Shown here in pieces: positions 46,738 through 61,700 of a stretch of 64,000 nt of DNA; position 1 is the stretch's first letter, and every line of letters starts with the position of its first letter. The DNA comes from Deltaproteobacteria bacterium. GTDB taxonomy: Bacteria > Myxococcota_A > UBA9160 > UBA4427. The stretch covers positions 62,001 through 126,000 of the forward strand of contig JAJDAN010000017.1 in NCBI GenBank assembly GCA_029261855.1, given 5' to 3'. Both the position numbers and the translations under genes were made by a program. The notes below the pieces were generated by a model that saw only the letters and a list, made by a program, of their open reading frames with translations, was not told the origin of the DNA and did no database searches.

Positions 46738-49700
46738 AACGCGCGCCCCGCCCGCAGCGGAATCGACGCTATCGACGCGCGATGGACTCGGTTCGCCGTC
46801 GCTTGAGTGGCGGCGGAGGCGGCGGAAGAGGAGAGCGCCCGCCGCGGCGAGACGCGTTCGAGCTCGAGCCCCTCGAGCCCCGGGTGCTGTTGGCGACGGA
46901 TCTCGCACTTGCGGGCCCGTTGCTGGCGGAAGGCCTGAGCGAGTTCGTCGACTGGGCGGACACCATCGAGGCGCATGCGGTGCTGTCGGCCGAGCTTCCG
47001 CTGGTCGGCAACTCGCTCGGTGCGGTCGTCCAGCTCGATGAGCGCTTCAATGCCGCCATCGCGACGCCCCTCGCCAACTACCTGGCGGCCCAGGGCCAGA
47101 ACCTCGGCCTCGACCCAGGTGTCACCGCCACCCAGCTCACGGAAATCGACAACCTGCTCGATGCGGTCCCGGGTATGACATCCGCGGACGTGTTCCTCCT
47201 CGCCGATCAGCTGCGCATTGATCTCGACTGGGACCCGAGCTTCATCGAGACCGCCGAGCTGGATCTCGGGCCCGTGGCCAGCGAGTTCGGCGTCAGCCTG
47301 ATCGGTTCGGCGACTTTCCCCCTCGACATCGATCTCGGTCTCGACCTCTCGTTCGGCGTCGCCCTGGGTCTCGGGACCGCCGGGAACGCCACGGACTTCT
47401 TCATCGAGCTCCCCGGCTCGGACTACCTGGAGATCGACGTCTCCGTGAACGGCGCGCCCATGACGACGGGCCCGTGGGTCGGCCTGGGGGGCGGCAGCTT
47501 CGACGTCGTCGGCGGCAACGTGCAGCTGGCCGCCGGCGTCGACCTGGAGTTCGACAGCTCCCAGGTCACGGTCAACCGGGTCGGCTTCACGTCTCTGGCG
47601 ACTTTCAATGCAGGGAACGTCGATGCGCGCCTGGCGGCCGTCCCGCACCCGGCCGGGAGCGCCAGCGCCGCACTGCCCCTCGACGGCACGATCCCCGGGC
47701 ACGCGCCGCTCGGGAATCCCAGCTTGCATCTGTCGTCGGCGGACTCGCTCTCCGGGAACGCGCCTGAGCTCGTCATCGATGTGGCGATCGCTCCCGATGT
47801 CGAAGCGGCCCTGGTCGCGGGCTTCGCCGAACTCGATGGCCTGATCGCGAACGACCCGGCGGCAGCGGCGGCCCTGGCCCAGAGCCTGCCGCTGGTCGGT
47901 ACGTCGCTCGACGCCGAGCTGTCGAATCCGGCCGCACTCGTGCAATTGAGCACCGCCGTCCAGAACTACTTCAACTCGACGGGCAGCCCGACCATCGACG
48001 GACTCGTCGGCGCGCTGCGCGGCGCCTACCACGCACTACTCGGGACGAGCGGGCCACTGGCCAATGGTCCCATCGCGATCTCCGGCGGGCTCGATCCCAT
48101 CGCGAATGAGATCCGGCTCCAGGTCGACATCGACCACAACGTGAGCGCGCCCCACGCCCTCGATCTGGGCCCCGGCGCGGCGGCGCTTGCCTTCGTCCTC
48201 GACCCGGCCAACGTCCAGGTCGATTCGCGCGTGACTCTTTCCTTCGACGTGGCCGTCGACCTGTCGGATGGCACCGCCGACGCCGCCGACTTCGAGGTGC
48301 GCGCCGGCGACCTGGTGGCGAGCGCCCAGGTCAACGCGGCCGTGGGCTCCACGCTCTCCCCGGTTGGTCTCAACGTGAGCGGTGTGCAGACGAACATCGT
48401 CGCGGGATCGGTGCTGGCGAACCCCTCGCTGACCCTCGATCTCTCGGGAGGCGACGGGGTACTGGGCTTCGTCGATCTGCAGGCGCCCGGTGCGCTGCCG
48501 GTCTTCACGGCGGGGACGGCGGCAGCGGTGTTGCCCGTCAAGGCCGTCTCGGGTCCCCCCTTCGCCGGCTCCCCGCGACTCGATCTGACCGCCGCGGCGC
48601 CCTTCAGTGGCGCAGACCTCGTGATCGTTCCGAACAACGCCTTCCTCACCCAGGTGATCGGCTCCGTCGACGATTCGAACCAGGCGCTGCTCGCGGGCAT
48701 CGAGGAGCTGGCGGATCGCCTGGACGAGTTGGCCGCGCTGGGTGCCTTCGCCGATCCGCTGCCGGCCCTGGGCGGAGATCTGGGCAGCGAGCTGGGGATC
48801 GGCGACGCCCTGCGCGCGCGCCTGCTCACGCCCTTCGCGACCTACCTGCTCGGCGGTCAGCCGACTACGCCGGCGGGACTGGTGGCGGCGATCACCGCAG
48901 CAGTCCCCGGGACGATCATCAGCGACGTCTCTGCCGGGAACGAACTCGCGTTCGCGCTGTCGTTCAGCGAGGTCCGCGACTTCACCCGGGCCCTCGACTT
49001 CTCGAACCTCCCCGCCGCCCTCGTCGCCGGCGCCGCCGCAGCCGTCGACCTGCAGGCGAGCTACGGGCTCGACATCACCTTCGGTGTCGACCTCAGCCAG
49101 CTGCCGGACCTGGACCAGGCGTTCTTCGTTCGCTTCAACCAGACCCCCGACGTCCAGCTGACGGCGACGCCCGAAGCCCTGAACGCCGATGCCGTACTGG
49201 GCTTCCTGGCGGTGACCCTCGTGGGCGCCACGCCGACCCTCAGTGGCGCGAGCATCAGCGCGGACTTCGGTAGCGGCAACATCAGCCTCGACGAGCTGTC
49301 GAACAGCACGATCGGTGATCTCGTCGCGCTGACGGTCGGCGGCACCATCAGCCAGGCGCTCACGATCGACACGACCCTGGGCAGCTACGTCGACAGCGTC
49401 TCCCTCGATCTGCCTGCGCAGGCCCTGTTTGGCGGCGCCCCGGCCGCCTGGGTGGCCCCGAGCCTGCCGGACCTGCAGGCTTTCGAGAACGTCTCTGCAC
49501 CCAGCATGCTCAGCCTGCTGGATCAGCTGGGCAACTTCTTCGGCATCTTCGGTGGCGGGGGCGCCTTCGATCAGGAGATCCCGTTCACCAACGGGGCGTC
49601 GCTGTCCGACCTGCTGGACCTCGAGCGAGCCGTCGACGCGGCCTTGTCGGATCTGGCCAACGGCCTGCGCGTCGTCGGCAACCAGGCGGTGCCGAACGGC

Positions 49701-52700
49701 GGCGTCGTGTCGTCCGCTGCGCAGCTCCAGCTCACCATCGACGGCACCACGACCATCACGGCGACGATTCCGGCGGGCGCGACCGACATCGACTCCCTGG
49801 TGGTGGCGGTCAACAACGCGATCGCCCCCAAGTTGGCCGCGGTGAACCTGGCCGGTGCCCTGCTCGCCACTCGCGTCGGGGACCAGATCGCACTCGAAGC
49901 CACCGATGACCGCGTCAACAGCCTGCGGGTCGAGACGGGTTCGGTTCTCGGCTTCGACGACGATCAGGACGCCATCGCGATCAACTTCTCTTCCGCCCAG
50001 GAGCTGCTTGCGCGACTGGGCCAGGGGGTCACCGCAGACTATGACCCGCTGACCCATCGGCTCACCTACTCGCTGACCTTGAACCAGGCGCTCACCGCGA
50101 GCGAGCTGCCCCTGGGCTTCGACGTCGACTTCGGCGACAACACGCAACTCGCTGCCTTCGTGCGGCTGGTCGCGGGCAGCCCGGTGACGGGGAACGGGCC
50201 GGGTGGAGCCAGCAGCTTCCAGCTGGCGATGAACGACAGCACGTCCCCGTATACGGTGAACCTGGCCGGCGGCAACGGCAGCCTGACTGCGCTCGTCGCA
50301 GACCTCAACGCGGGCCTGGCGGCCGCGCTGGCCTCCACCCAGTTCGCGGGTGAGGTCGAAGCGCGCGAGGTCGGCGGCGTCCTGCAGCTGGTGTCGAGCG
50401 GCGACGAGATCCGCTCTCTCACCGTGTCGGGTGCGCCCGCGTCCCTGGGCTTCGCGTCGGGCGCGCGCGCGGCGGCCGTCGTCCAGGCCACGGGGAACCT
50501 CAGCGGTGACCTGACCTTCGGCCTGACCCTGGACCCGCTGGGGCAGGGATTCACGCCGCTGACGCCGGCCAACACCCTCGCCGACGTCAATTCCATGCTG
50601 CCCGGCGAGCTGAGCGGCGACACCGAAGCCGAGCTCTTCATCCGCACCAGCGACGGCTCGCTCTACCAGGTCGATCTCGACGACCCGATGGCCGACCCCC
50701 TGGTGGGGCCGACCTTGCAGTTCGTGATCGACCGCATCGCGGCGGCGACCGCCGGCGATGTCACGCTGAGCATCGCGCCGGACGGCGTGTCGCTCACTCT
50801 CGTGGACAACACCTGGATCTCGGACCCGCCCGCGGTCTTCCAGGTGAGCGCGGCCAATGGCTCGTTTGCCGGGCTGCTGCTGGGGATTGCCGGTTCGGAC
50901 CAGAACGCCGATGGCGTCCTCCTCGGCGGGCCGCTGCACGGGGAGCTGCTCTCCGACAACTTCTTCGTCGAGACGGCGGACCTGACGGCGTCGGTCCAGC
51001 TGCTGGCGCCGAACGTCGACGCGCGCGGGACGATCGGGCCGATCGGTCTCGAGACCGTGTCGGGCACGGGTGCGATCGCGCTGTCCGCCAGTTTCCAGCT
51101 CGTCGATCCGGGCACCCAGGCAGCAGACGGACTGATCGCGATCCCCGAGCTGGGCGACGGCATGCTCGACCCGATGTCGATCCTGTCGGGTCCGGTGTTC
51201 GTGGGCTCGGCGAACTTCTCGTTGCCCGTCGCGCTGGTGCCGGGCGTTCCCGGGCTCAATCCCGTCAATCCGGCGGTGAACATCAGCTGGTCCGACATCA
51301 CGTCGCCGGGCACTCTGGACGTTCAGTGGAATGGCGATCTGTCCGCCCTCGACGGCATGCAGGCGCTCGCCTTCGACCAGATCATCGCGGCCCTGCGCGA
51401 CCTGCAGGGCTTCGTCGATTCAGCCCTCGAAGGCCAAGCGCTGCTCACCCAGGAGATCCCGCTCCTGGGCGAGACGCTGATCGGCTTGATGGGCGATCCG
51501 TCGACGATCTTCGGCGCCTTCATCGACGCCCTCGAGGCGGACCCGCCGAGTACCCTGGACGAGTTCGAACAGAAGCTGATCGACGCCATCGGCCCGTCGA
51601 CGCCGGGGGTGCTGGGCCTGGCGCCGGGCACCCGCAGCGTCACGACGAACTTCGCCAACCAGATGTACGAGATCGACCTCGTGCTGGGCGAGAACTTCGC
51701 GGACAGCTTGTCGCTGGATTTCGACACGGGCGTCCTGGGCGACCTCGGCATCAACGGCTTCCTGTCGGGTCCGTCGTCGGCGGGCGCCATCGACTACGGG
51801 GTCGGGTTCTCGCTGCAGCTCGGGCTGGTCGTCGACCTCAGCGATCCCCTCGGTCCGCGCTTCTACCTGAAGGACACGAGCTCTCTCGATGTCCAGGCCG
51901 AGATCGACGCGCCCGACATCGACTTCAACGCGGTGCTCGGCCCGCTGGCGGTGGGGGTCACCAACGGTCGCGTCCTGCTCAAGGACCAGCTCGGCGGGTC
52001 CGCCCCCGCGACGATCGCCTTCGGAGTCATCGACGACCTTGGCGACGGTCGCTACGAGCTGACCGAGCTCGCGCCCGGGCTGTTGTCCCCCGGCGTCACG
52101 GGCCACTTCGACCTCGAGCTCCCCGTCGAGCTGCTGACGCCGGCGGGCTCGTTCCTGCTGCAGACCGGCCTCGCGGACATCGACAACCCCGGGGCCTGGA
52201 CGACGGGGCTGCCCACGCTCCAGGACGTGAGCGACGCCCTCAACGACCTCGACCTGACCCAGGACCTCGCGCCCTTCACCGACGGCTGGGACGGGATCCT
52301 GCGCTTCCTGACGGACGCCCTCGACGGCGAGGTCTTCAGCCTGCCGATCCCGTTCATCGGCGACCAGATGCAGCAGGCGTCGGACATCTTCGAGCAGATC
52401 CGCTCGATCGTCGCGAACAACATCGTCGCGGTACTGGGCAGTGGCCCCGCGACGCCCGCCGCGGTGCAGACCGTGTTCTTCCAGGCCTTCGGTCCGACGG
52501 GGCTCAACTGGCTCCAGGACGGCCCGCTGCCGAACACGGCAGACGGTCAGATCACCCCCGCCGACATCCTGTTGCCCGGCGGTGGGGGACAGGGGCCCGC
52601 CGGTCCCGACGAGATGGAATTCGTCTTCCGGATCGCCAAGCCGGATTTCTTCAGCGAGTCGATCCCCTTCGACCTGGGCCTCGATGCGCTGGGGCTCAGT

Positions 52701-55700
52701 CTCGACGGGAACGCCGCGCTCGACATCGGCATGACCGCGACGCTCGGCATCGGCGTCAGCCTGACGGACGGGCTCTACTTCGTCACCGACCTGACGCAGT
52801 TCGGGCTGCCCGCGCAGCCCGAGTTCCAGGTCACCGTCGACGCGACCCTGCCGGGCTTCAATGCCAGCGGCTCGCTGGCCTTCCTGTTGATCGAGGCTCT
52901 CGACCAGGGCAGCGTTCTGCACCTCGACTTCGGGCTGGACCTGCTGGACGGCGGCAACGGCGACGGTCGGCTCACCCTGGGAGAGCTCGGGTCGTCGAGC
53001 TTCGGCCAGCTGCTCGACGTGTCGGTCAACGGCGCGGCCAACCTCAACCTGGGGCTCAGCGCATCCTTTGGCGGGCTGGCGCTCTTCCCGTCGATCGATG
53101 CGAATCTGATCCTCGACTGGACCTTCCTCGACAGCGATCCCACACAGGGCATCGAGTTCTTCGGGGACGTGCCGTACATCGCGCTCCAGGACGTGCGGCT
53201 CAGCCTCGGCGAGTTCGTCGACAGCTTCGTCGGAGGCGTCCTCGGCACCATCACGGACTTCGTCGAGCCGATCAACGAGTTCACCCAGTTCCTGACGGCG
53301 CCGATCCCGCTGATCTCCGATGTGGCGGGGCCGACCTCGCTGCTCGACCTGGCCGGGCTCTTCGGCTCGGGCGCGGAAGAAGCGATCGACTTCATCGAGG
53401 CGGTGCTGACCATCATCGACATGCTGGCGTCGCTGCCGGACGTCGGTCCCGACGACAAGATCCTGCTGGGCGACTTCGACCTGGTGGGCACCGACCCCCG
53501 CGGCATGTCGGACCTGTCGGGAGTCACCGCGAACCCGATCATCCCGCAAGGCCAGGGCGCCGCGACCAGCGGCTCGATGGTGGGCCAGGAGACCGAAGAC
53601 TGGCTGAACATGTCCGACGACGCGGACGGCTTCGAGCTGGTGATTCCGTGGCTCGACGATCCGGCGTCCCTGGTCGGGATCTTCTTCGGTGGCAACCCGA
53701 CCCTGATCGGCATCGACCTGCCGAAGTTCGAGCTCGGCTTCGAGTGGTCGCAGTTCTTCTCGATCTACGGGCCGCTCGGGATCTCCATCGGCGTGGGTAT
53801 CGGCGCCAGCGCCGACCTGGCCTTCGGCTACGACACCTTCGGCTTCCGCCGCGCCTTCGAGACGGGTGATCCGCTCAAGATCTCCGAGGGCTTCTTCATC
53901 CTCGACAACGAGAACTTCGACGGCAGCGGCCCGAATCGGGTCGAGCTCGAGGTTCACGGCGGCGTCTCCGTGTCGGCCGAGATCAACCTCGGGATCGCCA
54001 GCGGCGGCGTGAAGGGTGGCCTCGACGTCTCGGTCGAGTTCGACCTGCACGATCCGGATCTCGACGGCAAGGTCCGCATCCCCGAGATCCTCTTCAGCCT
54101 GGGATACGGCCCGTTCTACATCTTCGACATCTCGGGCAAGCTGACGGCCCAGCTCAGCGCCTTCATCGAGACCGTCGTGTTCTCGGCCGAGTTCGAGATC
54201 ACGCCTCCGATCACCCTGCTCGAGTTCGAGCTGCCGCGCCCGGACACCACGCCCAAGCTGGCGCATGTGCAGAACGGCGTCCTGATGCTGCACATGGGCC
54301 CCGACGCCGGAATGCGCGAGCACGGCAACACGAGCGACGGCAACGAGAGCTTCCGGGTCATCGAGGGCAGCGGGGCGAACTCGGTCCGCGTCGAGGCGTT
54401 CGGACTCTCGCAGGAATACAGCGGCGTCAACTCGATTTTTGCGGACGGCGGCCTGGGCAACGACAGCATCACCATCAACGCCGGCGTGTTGCTGGACGCC
54501 GACCTGAGCGGGGGCGACGGCAGCGATCAGATTCGCGCTGGCGGCGGCGACAGCATCATCGACGGCGGTGCCGGCATCGACCTGTTGGTCGGCGGCGGCG
54601 GCGACGACCAGATCGACGGTGGCGACGGCGACGACTCGATCTTCGGTGGCGACGGCAACGACATCCTGCTGGGTGGTCTCGGTGCGGACCACATTCGGGG
54701 CGGCCGGGGCGAAGACGACATCCAGGGTGGCGACCAGAACGACCTGCTCGAGGGCGAGGCGGGCGATGACACCATCGACGGCGGTGCGGGACAGGACCAG
54801 ATCCTGGGTGGTTCCGGTGCGGACACGATCTACGGCGGTCTGAATGCCGACCATCTGTCCGGCGGCCGCGGCGACGACATCATCGAAGGCGGCGACGGCA
54901 ATGACGAGATCTTCGGCGACGACGGCGCCGACCTGCTGTTGGGCCAGGCGGGCGCGGACAAGATCTGGGGTGGCACCGGAAATGACACCCTCTACGGAGG
55001 CCTCGGCAACGACGAGCTTCGCGGGGAGCTGAACATCGACACCATCTACGGTGAGGACGGCAACGACCTCATCTACGGTGGCCTCGGCAGCGACACCCTG
55101 GACGGCGGCAGCGGCAACGACACGATCTTCGCCGCCGACGAGGCGACGGGCGCCGACAGTACGAACTCGATCCACACCATCATCGGCGGAGACGGCGATG
55201 ACGTCATCTGGGGCGGTGTCGGGAACGACATCATCACGGGCGGGCAGGGCGCCGACACCATCACGGCCCACCGCGGCAACGACTTCGTCGACGGCGGCAG
55301 CGAGAACGACTGGATCGACGCGGGCGACCACGACACCATCGATTCCGGGGATGACTTCGACGAGGTCCATGGCGGTACCGGCAACGATGAGATCCGGACG
55401 GGTAGCGACGACGACCTGATCTTCGCCGGCATGGGCGACGACAAGGTCTATGCCGGGAGCGGCGCCGACGAGGTCTACGGCGGCATCGGCAAGGACCTGA
55501 TCTACGCCGGCGCCGGCAACGACTACGTCGAGGGCGGCGGCGACGACGACACCATCTACGGTCAGGCCGGCGCCGATCTCGTGCTTGGCGACGACGGCAA
55601 CGACGTCATCCTCGGCGGCACCGAGAACGACGTCCTGTTCGGACTCGCGGGCGACGACTCGATCTACGGTGGCGCGGGCGACGACGACCTGCGCGGCGGC

Positions 55701-58700
55701 GCGGACGACGACTCGCTGGTCGGTGGCAGCGGCGACGACGTGCTGGTCGGCAGCGTCGGCGACGACGTGCTGAGCGGCGAGGCGGGCTTCGACATCCTGT
55801 GGGGCGGCGACGAGATCTTCGGCAGGAGCCAGCTCGACCTCGGCAACCCGGCCAACTTCATGGCCACGCCCCTCAACTGGTCGGAGGCCTACAACACGGG
55901 CGACCCCGACATGCCGCCGGCGATCACCCCCGTCTTCAACGGCGGACTGTCGATTTCGGGCGACGCCCTCGACGGCAAGGACGATCTGTCCGGCGGCGAC
56001 GACACGGACTTCCTGTTCGGCGGCGGCGACCAGGATCAGATCGCGGGAGGCGGGGCCGACGACTACGTGGACGGCGGCGCCGGCAACGACGACATCCAGG
56101 GCGACGCTGGCAACGACATCCTGCGCGGTGGTGGCAACGACGACGTGATCCTGGGCGGGCTCGGCCTGGACCAGCTCTACGGCGACGCCGGGGACGATCA
56201 CCTCTTCGGGGACGCCGGCATTCTCGTGGGCGGGCAGCTCGGGTCGGCGTGGAAGCAGACCGGCCAGCGGCTGTGGGGTGGCACCGGGCGCGACAAGCTC
56301 TATGCCTGGTCCGAGCTCACGGTCAACGGCGTATTCGACGACTTCTTGGCCGAGACCCAGCTCGGCGGTGACGAGCTGCACGGCGGCGCCGGCGGCGACG
56401 ATCTCTTCGGCAGCAACCGCGCCGAGATCCTGATCGGCGACAGCGGCAACGACTATATCCACGGCGAAGAGCTGATGGGCTTCCAGTACGCGCCCGCCAC
56501 CTCCGGGCCACTGTACGGCGGCAACGATCTCATCAAGGGCGGCAGCGGCGAGGACATCGAGTACGGCGGCGGCGGCCACGACGAGCTGTGGGGCGACGCC
56601 GATTCGGACCGCATCGAGGGTCAGGACGGAATCGACAAGATCTACGGCGGCTCGGGCATCGACCTGATCGTGGCCGATACGAACCCCGCCTACCTCTTCG
56701 CCGGGCTGATCGGTCAGACCGAGACCCTCGACGGCTACTTCGGTGACGACGTCGAGGACGATCCGACGAACGACGACGCCACCGACATCCTGCAGATCGA
56801 CGGCACCGACGCCAGCGACACGATCCTGCTGTCCAGCGTGAACTACCAGGGCAAGGCCCTGCTGCGTGTCGTCTACAACGGCCGCGAGCTGTTCTACGAC
56901 TGGCGCGACGACGCCCTGAACACGCCGTTGATCGAGCAGTTCCGCATCTCGGGCCTCGGCGGCAACGACACCATCGCCTTCGCGGCCGACGAGACGGCGC
57001 TCGACGTCACCGACCTGACGGAGCGCAGCGACGACTGGGTCGGGGTGATCGACGGCGGGCCGGGCAACGACATCCTGACGGGAACCGGCGCGCGCGACCG
57101 TCTCGACGGCGGCTCCGGCAACGACACGCTGTCGGGTTACGGTGGCGACGATCGTCTGTGGGGCGGCACCGGCAACGACATCCTGTTCCTCGGGCAGGGC
57201 AACGACGACGGCATCGGCGGCGAGGGCAGCAACCAGATCTACGCCTGGTCCCGAGACCCGCGCCAGGGCGAGCAGTTCGGCATCTTCGTCGACGAAGAGC
57301 TGCTGCTGGTCGACGACAGCCAGAAGGACGTCGATCTCGGCGCCATCGAGCTGCTCGAGCGCGTGATCGGTCTCTCCCTCGAGACCTTCGCCCATCGCGA
57401 CCTGCTGCGGTTCACCCTCGACCAGACGGGCACCGTCACCGACGTCATCGACCTCGAGCGACTCGAGGGATCGGACCTGCGGCTCACCCTGTATGCCGCC
57501 GCCGATCTGAACCTGCTCACGCCGCTCGCGCAGGTCGATACTGCGAACCCTCAGGCGCTCGCGCGACTCAACCTCGACGCGCGCGCGGCCGGCGACTACG
57601 TGCTGGCGGTGACGACGCTCGCAGGCGCTCCGGCGAGCTTCGCGCGTTCGGTCTACGAGCTGCTGCCCCAGGTCGCCGCGGTCGGCACCACCGTGCGCGA
57701 CGTGAGCTACATGCGTGAGGACACCGGCCTCAACCGCATGCTCGGCGGCAACGGCCCGGATCAGCTGTACGGCGGCACCGGCCTCGACTTCATGTACGGC
57801 AACGGCGGCGACGACGTTCTGTACCGCTCGGACGGCGAGGTGTTCGAAGCGCTGGGCGGGCCGCTGGGCGAGGACGACATCTGGAAGGAGTACGCGAAGT
57901 CCACGGGCCTGGTGTGGTACGTGGGCGGCTCGGGGGGCAACGATCGCATCCACCTCGACTACGTGACCGAGCCGGGTCTGCTGGAAGGCCGCCACCTGGT
58001 GACGCGCCTGACCGAGAACCAGGGACAGTTCAGCTTCGCCGCGCAGCTCAGCCTGGACTTCGAGGCGCTCGATCAGGACGGCAACCCGCTCTGGGATCCG
58101 GTCGATGAGCTGATGTCCTTCGGCGCGCTGTCGAGCGGCGACCCCGACCAGCTCGCCGACGAAGGCAGCAACGTCACGAACCAGCAGGTCGATCTGCTCG
58201 CGAACCTGCTGCCGCCCGAGAACGACTTCCTCGCGATCATCATCGACGCACTCGGTGGCGACGACGAGGTCATCGTCGGCCCGACGGTGCAGAAGACCGT
58301 CTGGATCGACCTGGGTGCCGGCAACGACCGGGCAGAGATCCTGGGCGGCACGGCGATCCTGGTCGACAAGGCCGAAGGCGAAGGCAACGTCGCCCGCAAC
58401 GACACCTTCCAGAATGCGTTCCTGCTCGGCGCCCCGGCGGTGCTGATCGGATCCGTCCCCGTCGCGCTCAACGGCCAGCTGAATGGTGGCGATGCGGTCT
58501 TCACCCTGGAGATCGACGGCAACGATCAGGTGCAGGTCACCGTCACCCAGAGTTCGACCCAGACGAATGCCACGCCCGCGGCCCTGGCCGCCGACATCAA
58601 TCGCGGGTTGGCGCTGGCGGGGATCGACGACGAAGTCCGAGCCGGCTGGATCGAGGACGGCAACGGCGACCGCTTCGTGGTGCTGTCGCGCACGCGCGTA

Positions 58701-61700
58701 GCGGCGGACGCCTCGCTCGCGATCGTCGAAGCCAACACCGTCGCGACCGAGCAGCTGGGCTTCAGCAACGCACTCGCGCCCGTGGGTGGCGGCCAGCCGC
58801 TGGCGGGCAACGTCGTCTATTCCGGGCTCACCCTGGACAGCCCCACGGATGTCGACTGGTACCAGGTCGCGTTCGCGGGGGATCCCAGCGCGTCGCAGCT
58901 GCTGGTGACGAGCGGATCTTCGGCCGACGATCTGCTCGTCGAGATCTATCAGCTGGTGAACGGATCGCTCGTGAAGGTGAGCGGCGACCCCGACGCGGTG
59001 CCCCTGGCCGCGGATCTGGCGGAGCTGTTGGTGGCGGCACAACGCGGGCCCGCCGACGGCGTGCTCACCGCCGACCTCGACTTCTCGCTGCTGCTCGGCG
59101 GCGGCGCCATCTCGTTGTCCATCGCTGCGGCGGACACCGCGGGCTTCCTGAGCCTCGACCAGCTGATCGGGCTGCTGAACCAGGAACTCGCCGACGCCGG
59201 CGTGTCGAACCTGGTCTTCGCCCAACGGCAAGACGGCTTCATCGCCTTCGGTCGGCTGGCGGCGTCCAGCGGCGTACCCCTCGAGATCGGCCCCGAGGCC
59301 GGTGTCTCGGCGCTCGGCTTCGTCCCCGGGCAGGTCAGTGACAGCGCCGACAGCGCCTACTCACTCGATCCCATTGCGGACCTGTCGCGCGTCTCGGGCC
59401 TCACCTTGCAGGCCGGCGACGAGGACTGGTTCCGCTTCACCCTCGAGAACCGTCAGGCAACATACGTGGGGGCCACCGCGGCGGTCGTTCAGGCGCTCAG
59501 CGGCGACGCGTCTTTCTCGATTTCCATCGACGGCGGCGCCGCGCAACTCGTCCAGGTCACCGCCCAGGCGACCAGCGACAACGGAGATCTCGGCGACCTC
59601 GTCTCGGATCTCAACGCCGCACTCGTGGCGGCGGGGTTGAACAACGACCTCGAGGCCGTCAAGGATGGGATTCGCGTCGCGCTGCGCATGGTCGACCCGA
59701 CGAGCCAGCTCGGTTTCGAGATCGTCAGCCCGAACACCGAAGCTCAGGTCGAGTTGGGCCTGGTCGCCGGCAGCGCGGCGCCGCTCAGCGACGGCGAGAT
59801 CGAGCTGGTCCAGGGCGATGTCCTGGGCGGGCTGCGCATCGAGCTCTATGACGCGACGGGCACGACCTGGATCGCGTCCCAGGAAGTGCAGGCGGGCTCG
59901 GACCCCACGGCGCGCCTGATCCTGTCGAGCTACGGCCCCGGCGAGTACCGCGTGCGTGTCGTCGGCGCCCTGCCGGCGACCGCCGCCGCCTACCAGCTGA
60001 ACGTAGACGTCGGAGGTGGCGACGGCGCCAGCGTTCTCGACCTCGCAGGCGAGCCGGGTCTGCCCCTCAGCCTGGCGGGCTTGACGGCGAACACGCCGTA
60101 TCTCGTGCGCATCGCTTCCCAGAACGCCCTGCCGACCACCTACACCCTGTCGTTCCCCCTCGACCCGAGTGCTACCCCCATCGAGGTCGAGCTGGGGCAG
60201 CGCCCGAACACCGTGCGCAAGGACGTGGTACTCGGCGGCACGGGCAACGACGTGATCATGGGCGGCCTCGGCGAAGACTGGATCTTCGGCGGACCCGGCA
60301 ACGACGTCCTCTCCGGCGGCTACGACCGGTCCGCCAGCGACCTGATCTTCGGCGAAGAGGGCGACGACATCCTGCAGCTACTGCCGGACCGGTTGCCCTA
60401 CATCAAGGGCACCACGACCCCGTTCCTGCCCACCCTGGTTGACGTGCTCGACGGCGGCGAGGGCGACGATCAGATCCTGTTCCTGGGCGGCGACCTCGAC
60501 GATCTGGGTCGGGTGATCCCGGACGTGGTGGCCATCAAGTACAACACCCTGCTGCACCGCTTCGAGCTCACCACCCAGCGCTGGGACACCGCGAATCAGG
60601 AGTTCGTCGTCAACCCCGCGACGGGCGCCTTCGAGCGCGACTTCATCTTCTACCAGGCGCACGGCGTCGAGCGGACGGTGATCGACACGCGGTCCGGCGA
60701 CGACGTCGTGCAGGGCGCGCCCGAGTACATCTTCCCGAACAGCGTGGGCGAATGGGGCATCGACCCCGGAGACCGCGAGGCGGCGGCGGGCGACCTGGTC
60801 GATCTGTGGGTCTACGGCGGCCCCGGACACGACCGGCTCTACACCGGCGCCGGCAATGACCACGTCTTCGGCGGCCTCGGCGACGATCAGATCATGGCGG
60901 GCGAGGGCGACGACGTCGTGGAGGGCGGCCCCGGGGAGGACGCGCTCTTCGGCAACGGCAGCTTCGATACCCGCCGCGACGACTTCGAGTACGTCTGGCG
61001 TGCGGGCGAGTCCGACCGCAATGACTCTCCGGGCTTCGCCAGCTACCTGGGGCCCATCGAGATCGACGTCCCGATCGAGAACCTCAGCCTCGAACAGGGC
61101 GATCGCGGCGACTGGTACCTGTTCGAGACGCCCCTGGCACTGCAGCAATTCGCGAACGCCGACGCCGCCTACTTGACGGCCGAGATGTTCGACATCGTCT
61201 TCGAGGACGGGCTGGCCCAGCAGGCCTTCGACCATCTCGATGTGTTCGGGCGCAACTACCAGCTCTTCGGCGCCGCGGTCGACGTCGACAACAGCGGCCA
61301 GATCGTTTCGATCGAATCGGCCGCGCTGGTCGAGGAATTCGTCGGCGTCCCCAGTCACTACCTGCTGCACGTCCGCAACGTCGACACCTTGCGCGTGCAG
61401 GGCACCAAGCCCGTCGTCGCCGAGACCTTCTACGTCAGCAACGGGGCGCCCAGCCCGACCTTTACGCTTTCGCTCGAAGGGCTGCAGTTCGGCGACGCCT
61501 CGGTGAACATCACCATCGACCCGATCGCGGACCTGTCGGACGCGCAGGTCCTGCTGACCCAGCTGCAGGGCAAGCTCGGGCCGCTGGCAAGCCGCGTCTC
61601 CGTGAGTCTCGACGCCCAGAACCGCCTGACCTTCACGATCCAGGACGAGACCGGGACCCTGACCGTCAGCAACGTCACCGAGGCGGCGACCCTCTTTGCG

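Noticed and set aside
48036-50939. A 967-codon minus-strand frame
   Set aside because: Antisense shadow of the giant gene; Arg/Gln/Val-rich translation without domains.
54430-56680. Repetitive DNA as a CRISPR or tandem satellite
   Set aside because: Period is nine codons-type protein repeat (27 bases or multiples) with variable sequence and an open frame; no identical repeats with unique spacers.
51420-59231. A 2603-codon open frame on the minus strand
   Set aside because: It lies fully antisense to the RTX/beta-rich part of the giant gene. GAC/GTC- and GGC/GCC-rich codons rarely give stops on the other strand, and the translation is low-complexity with no recognisable domain.
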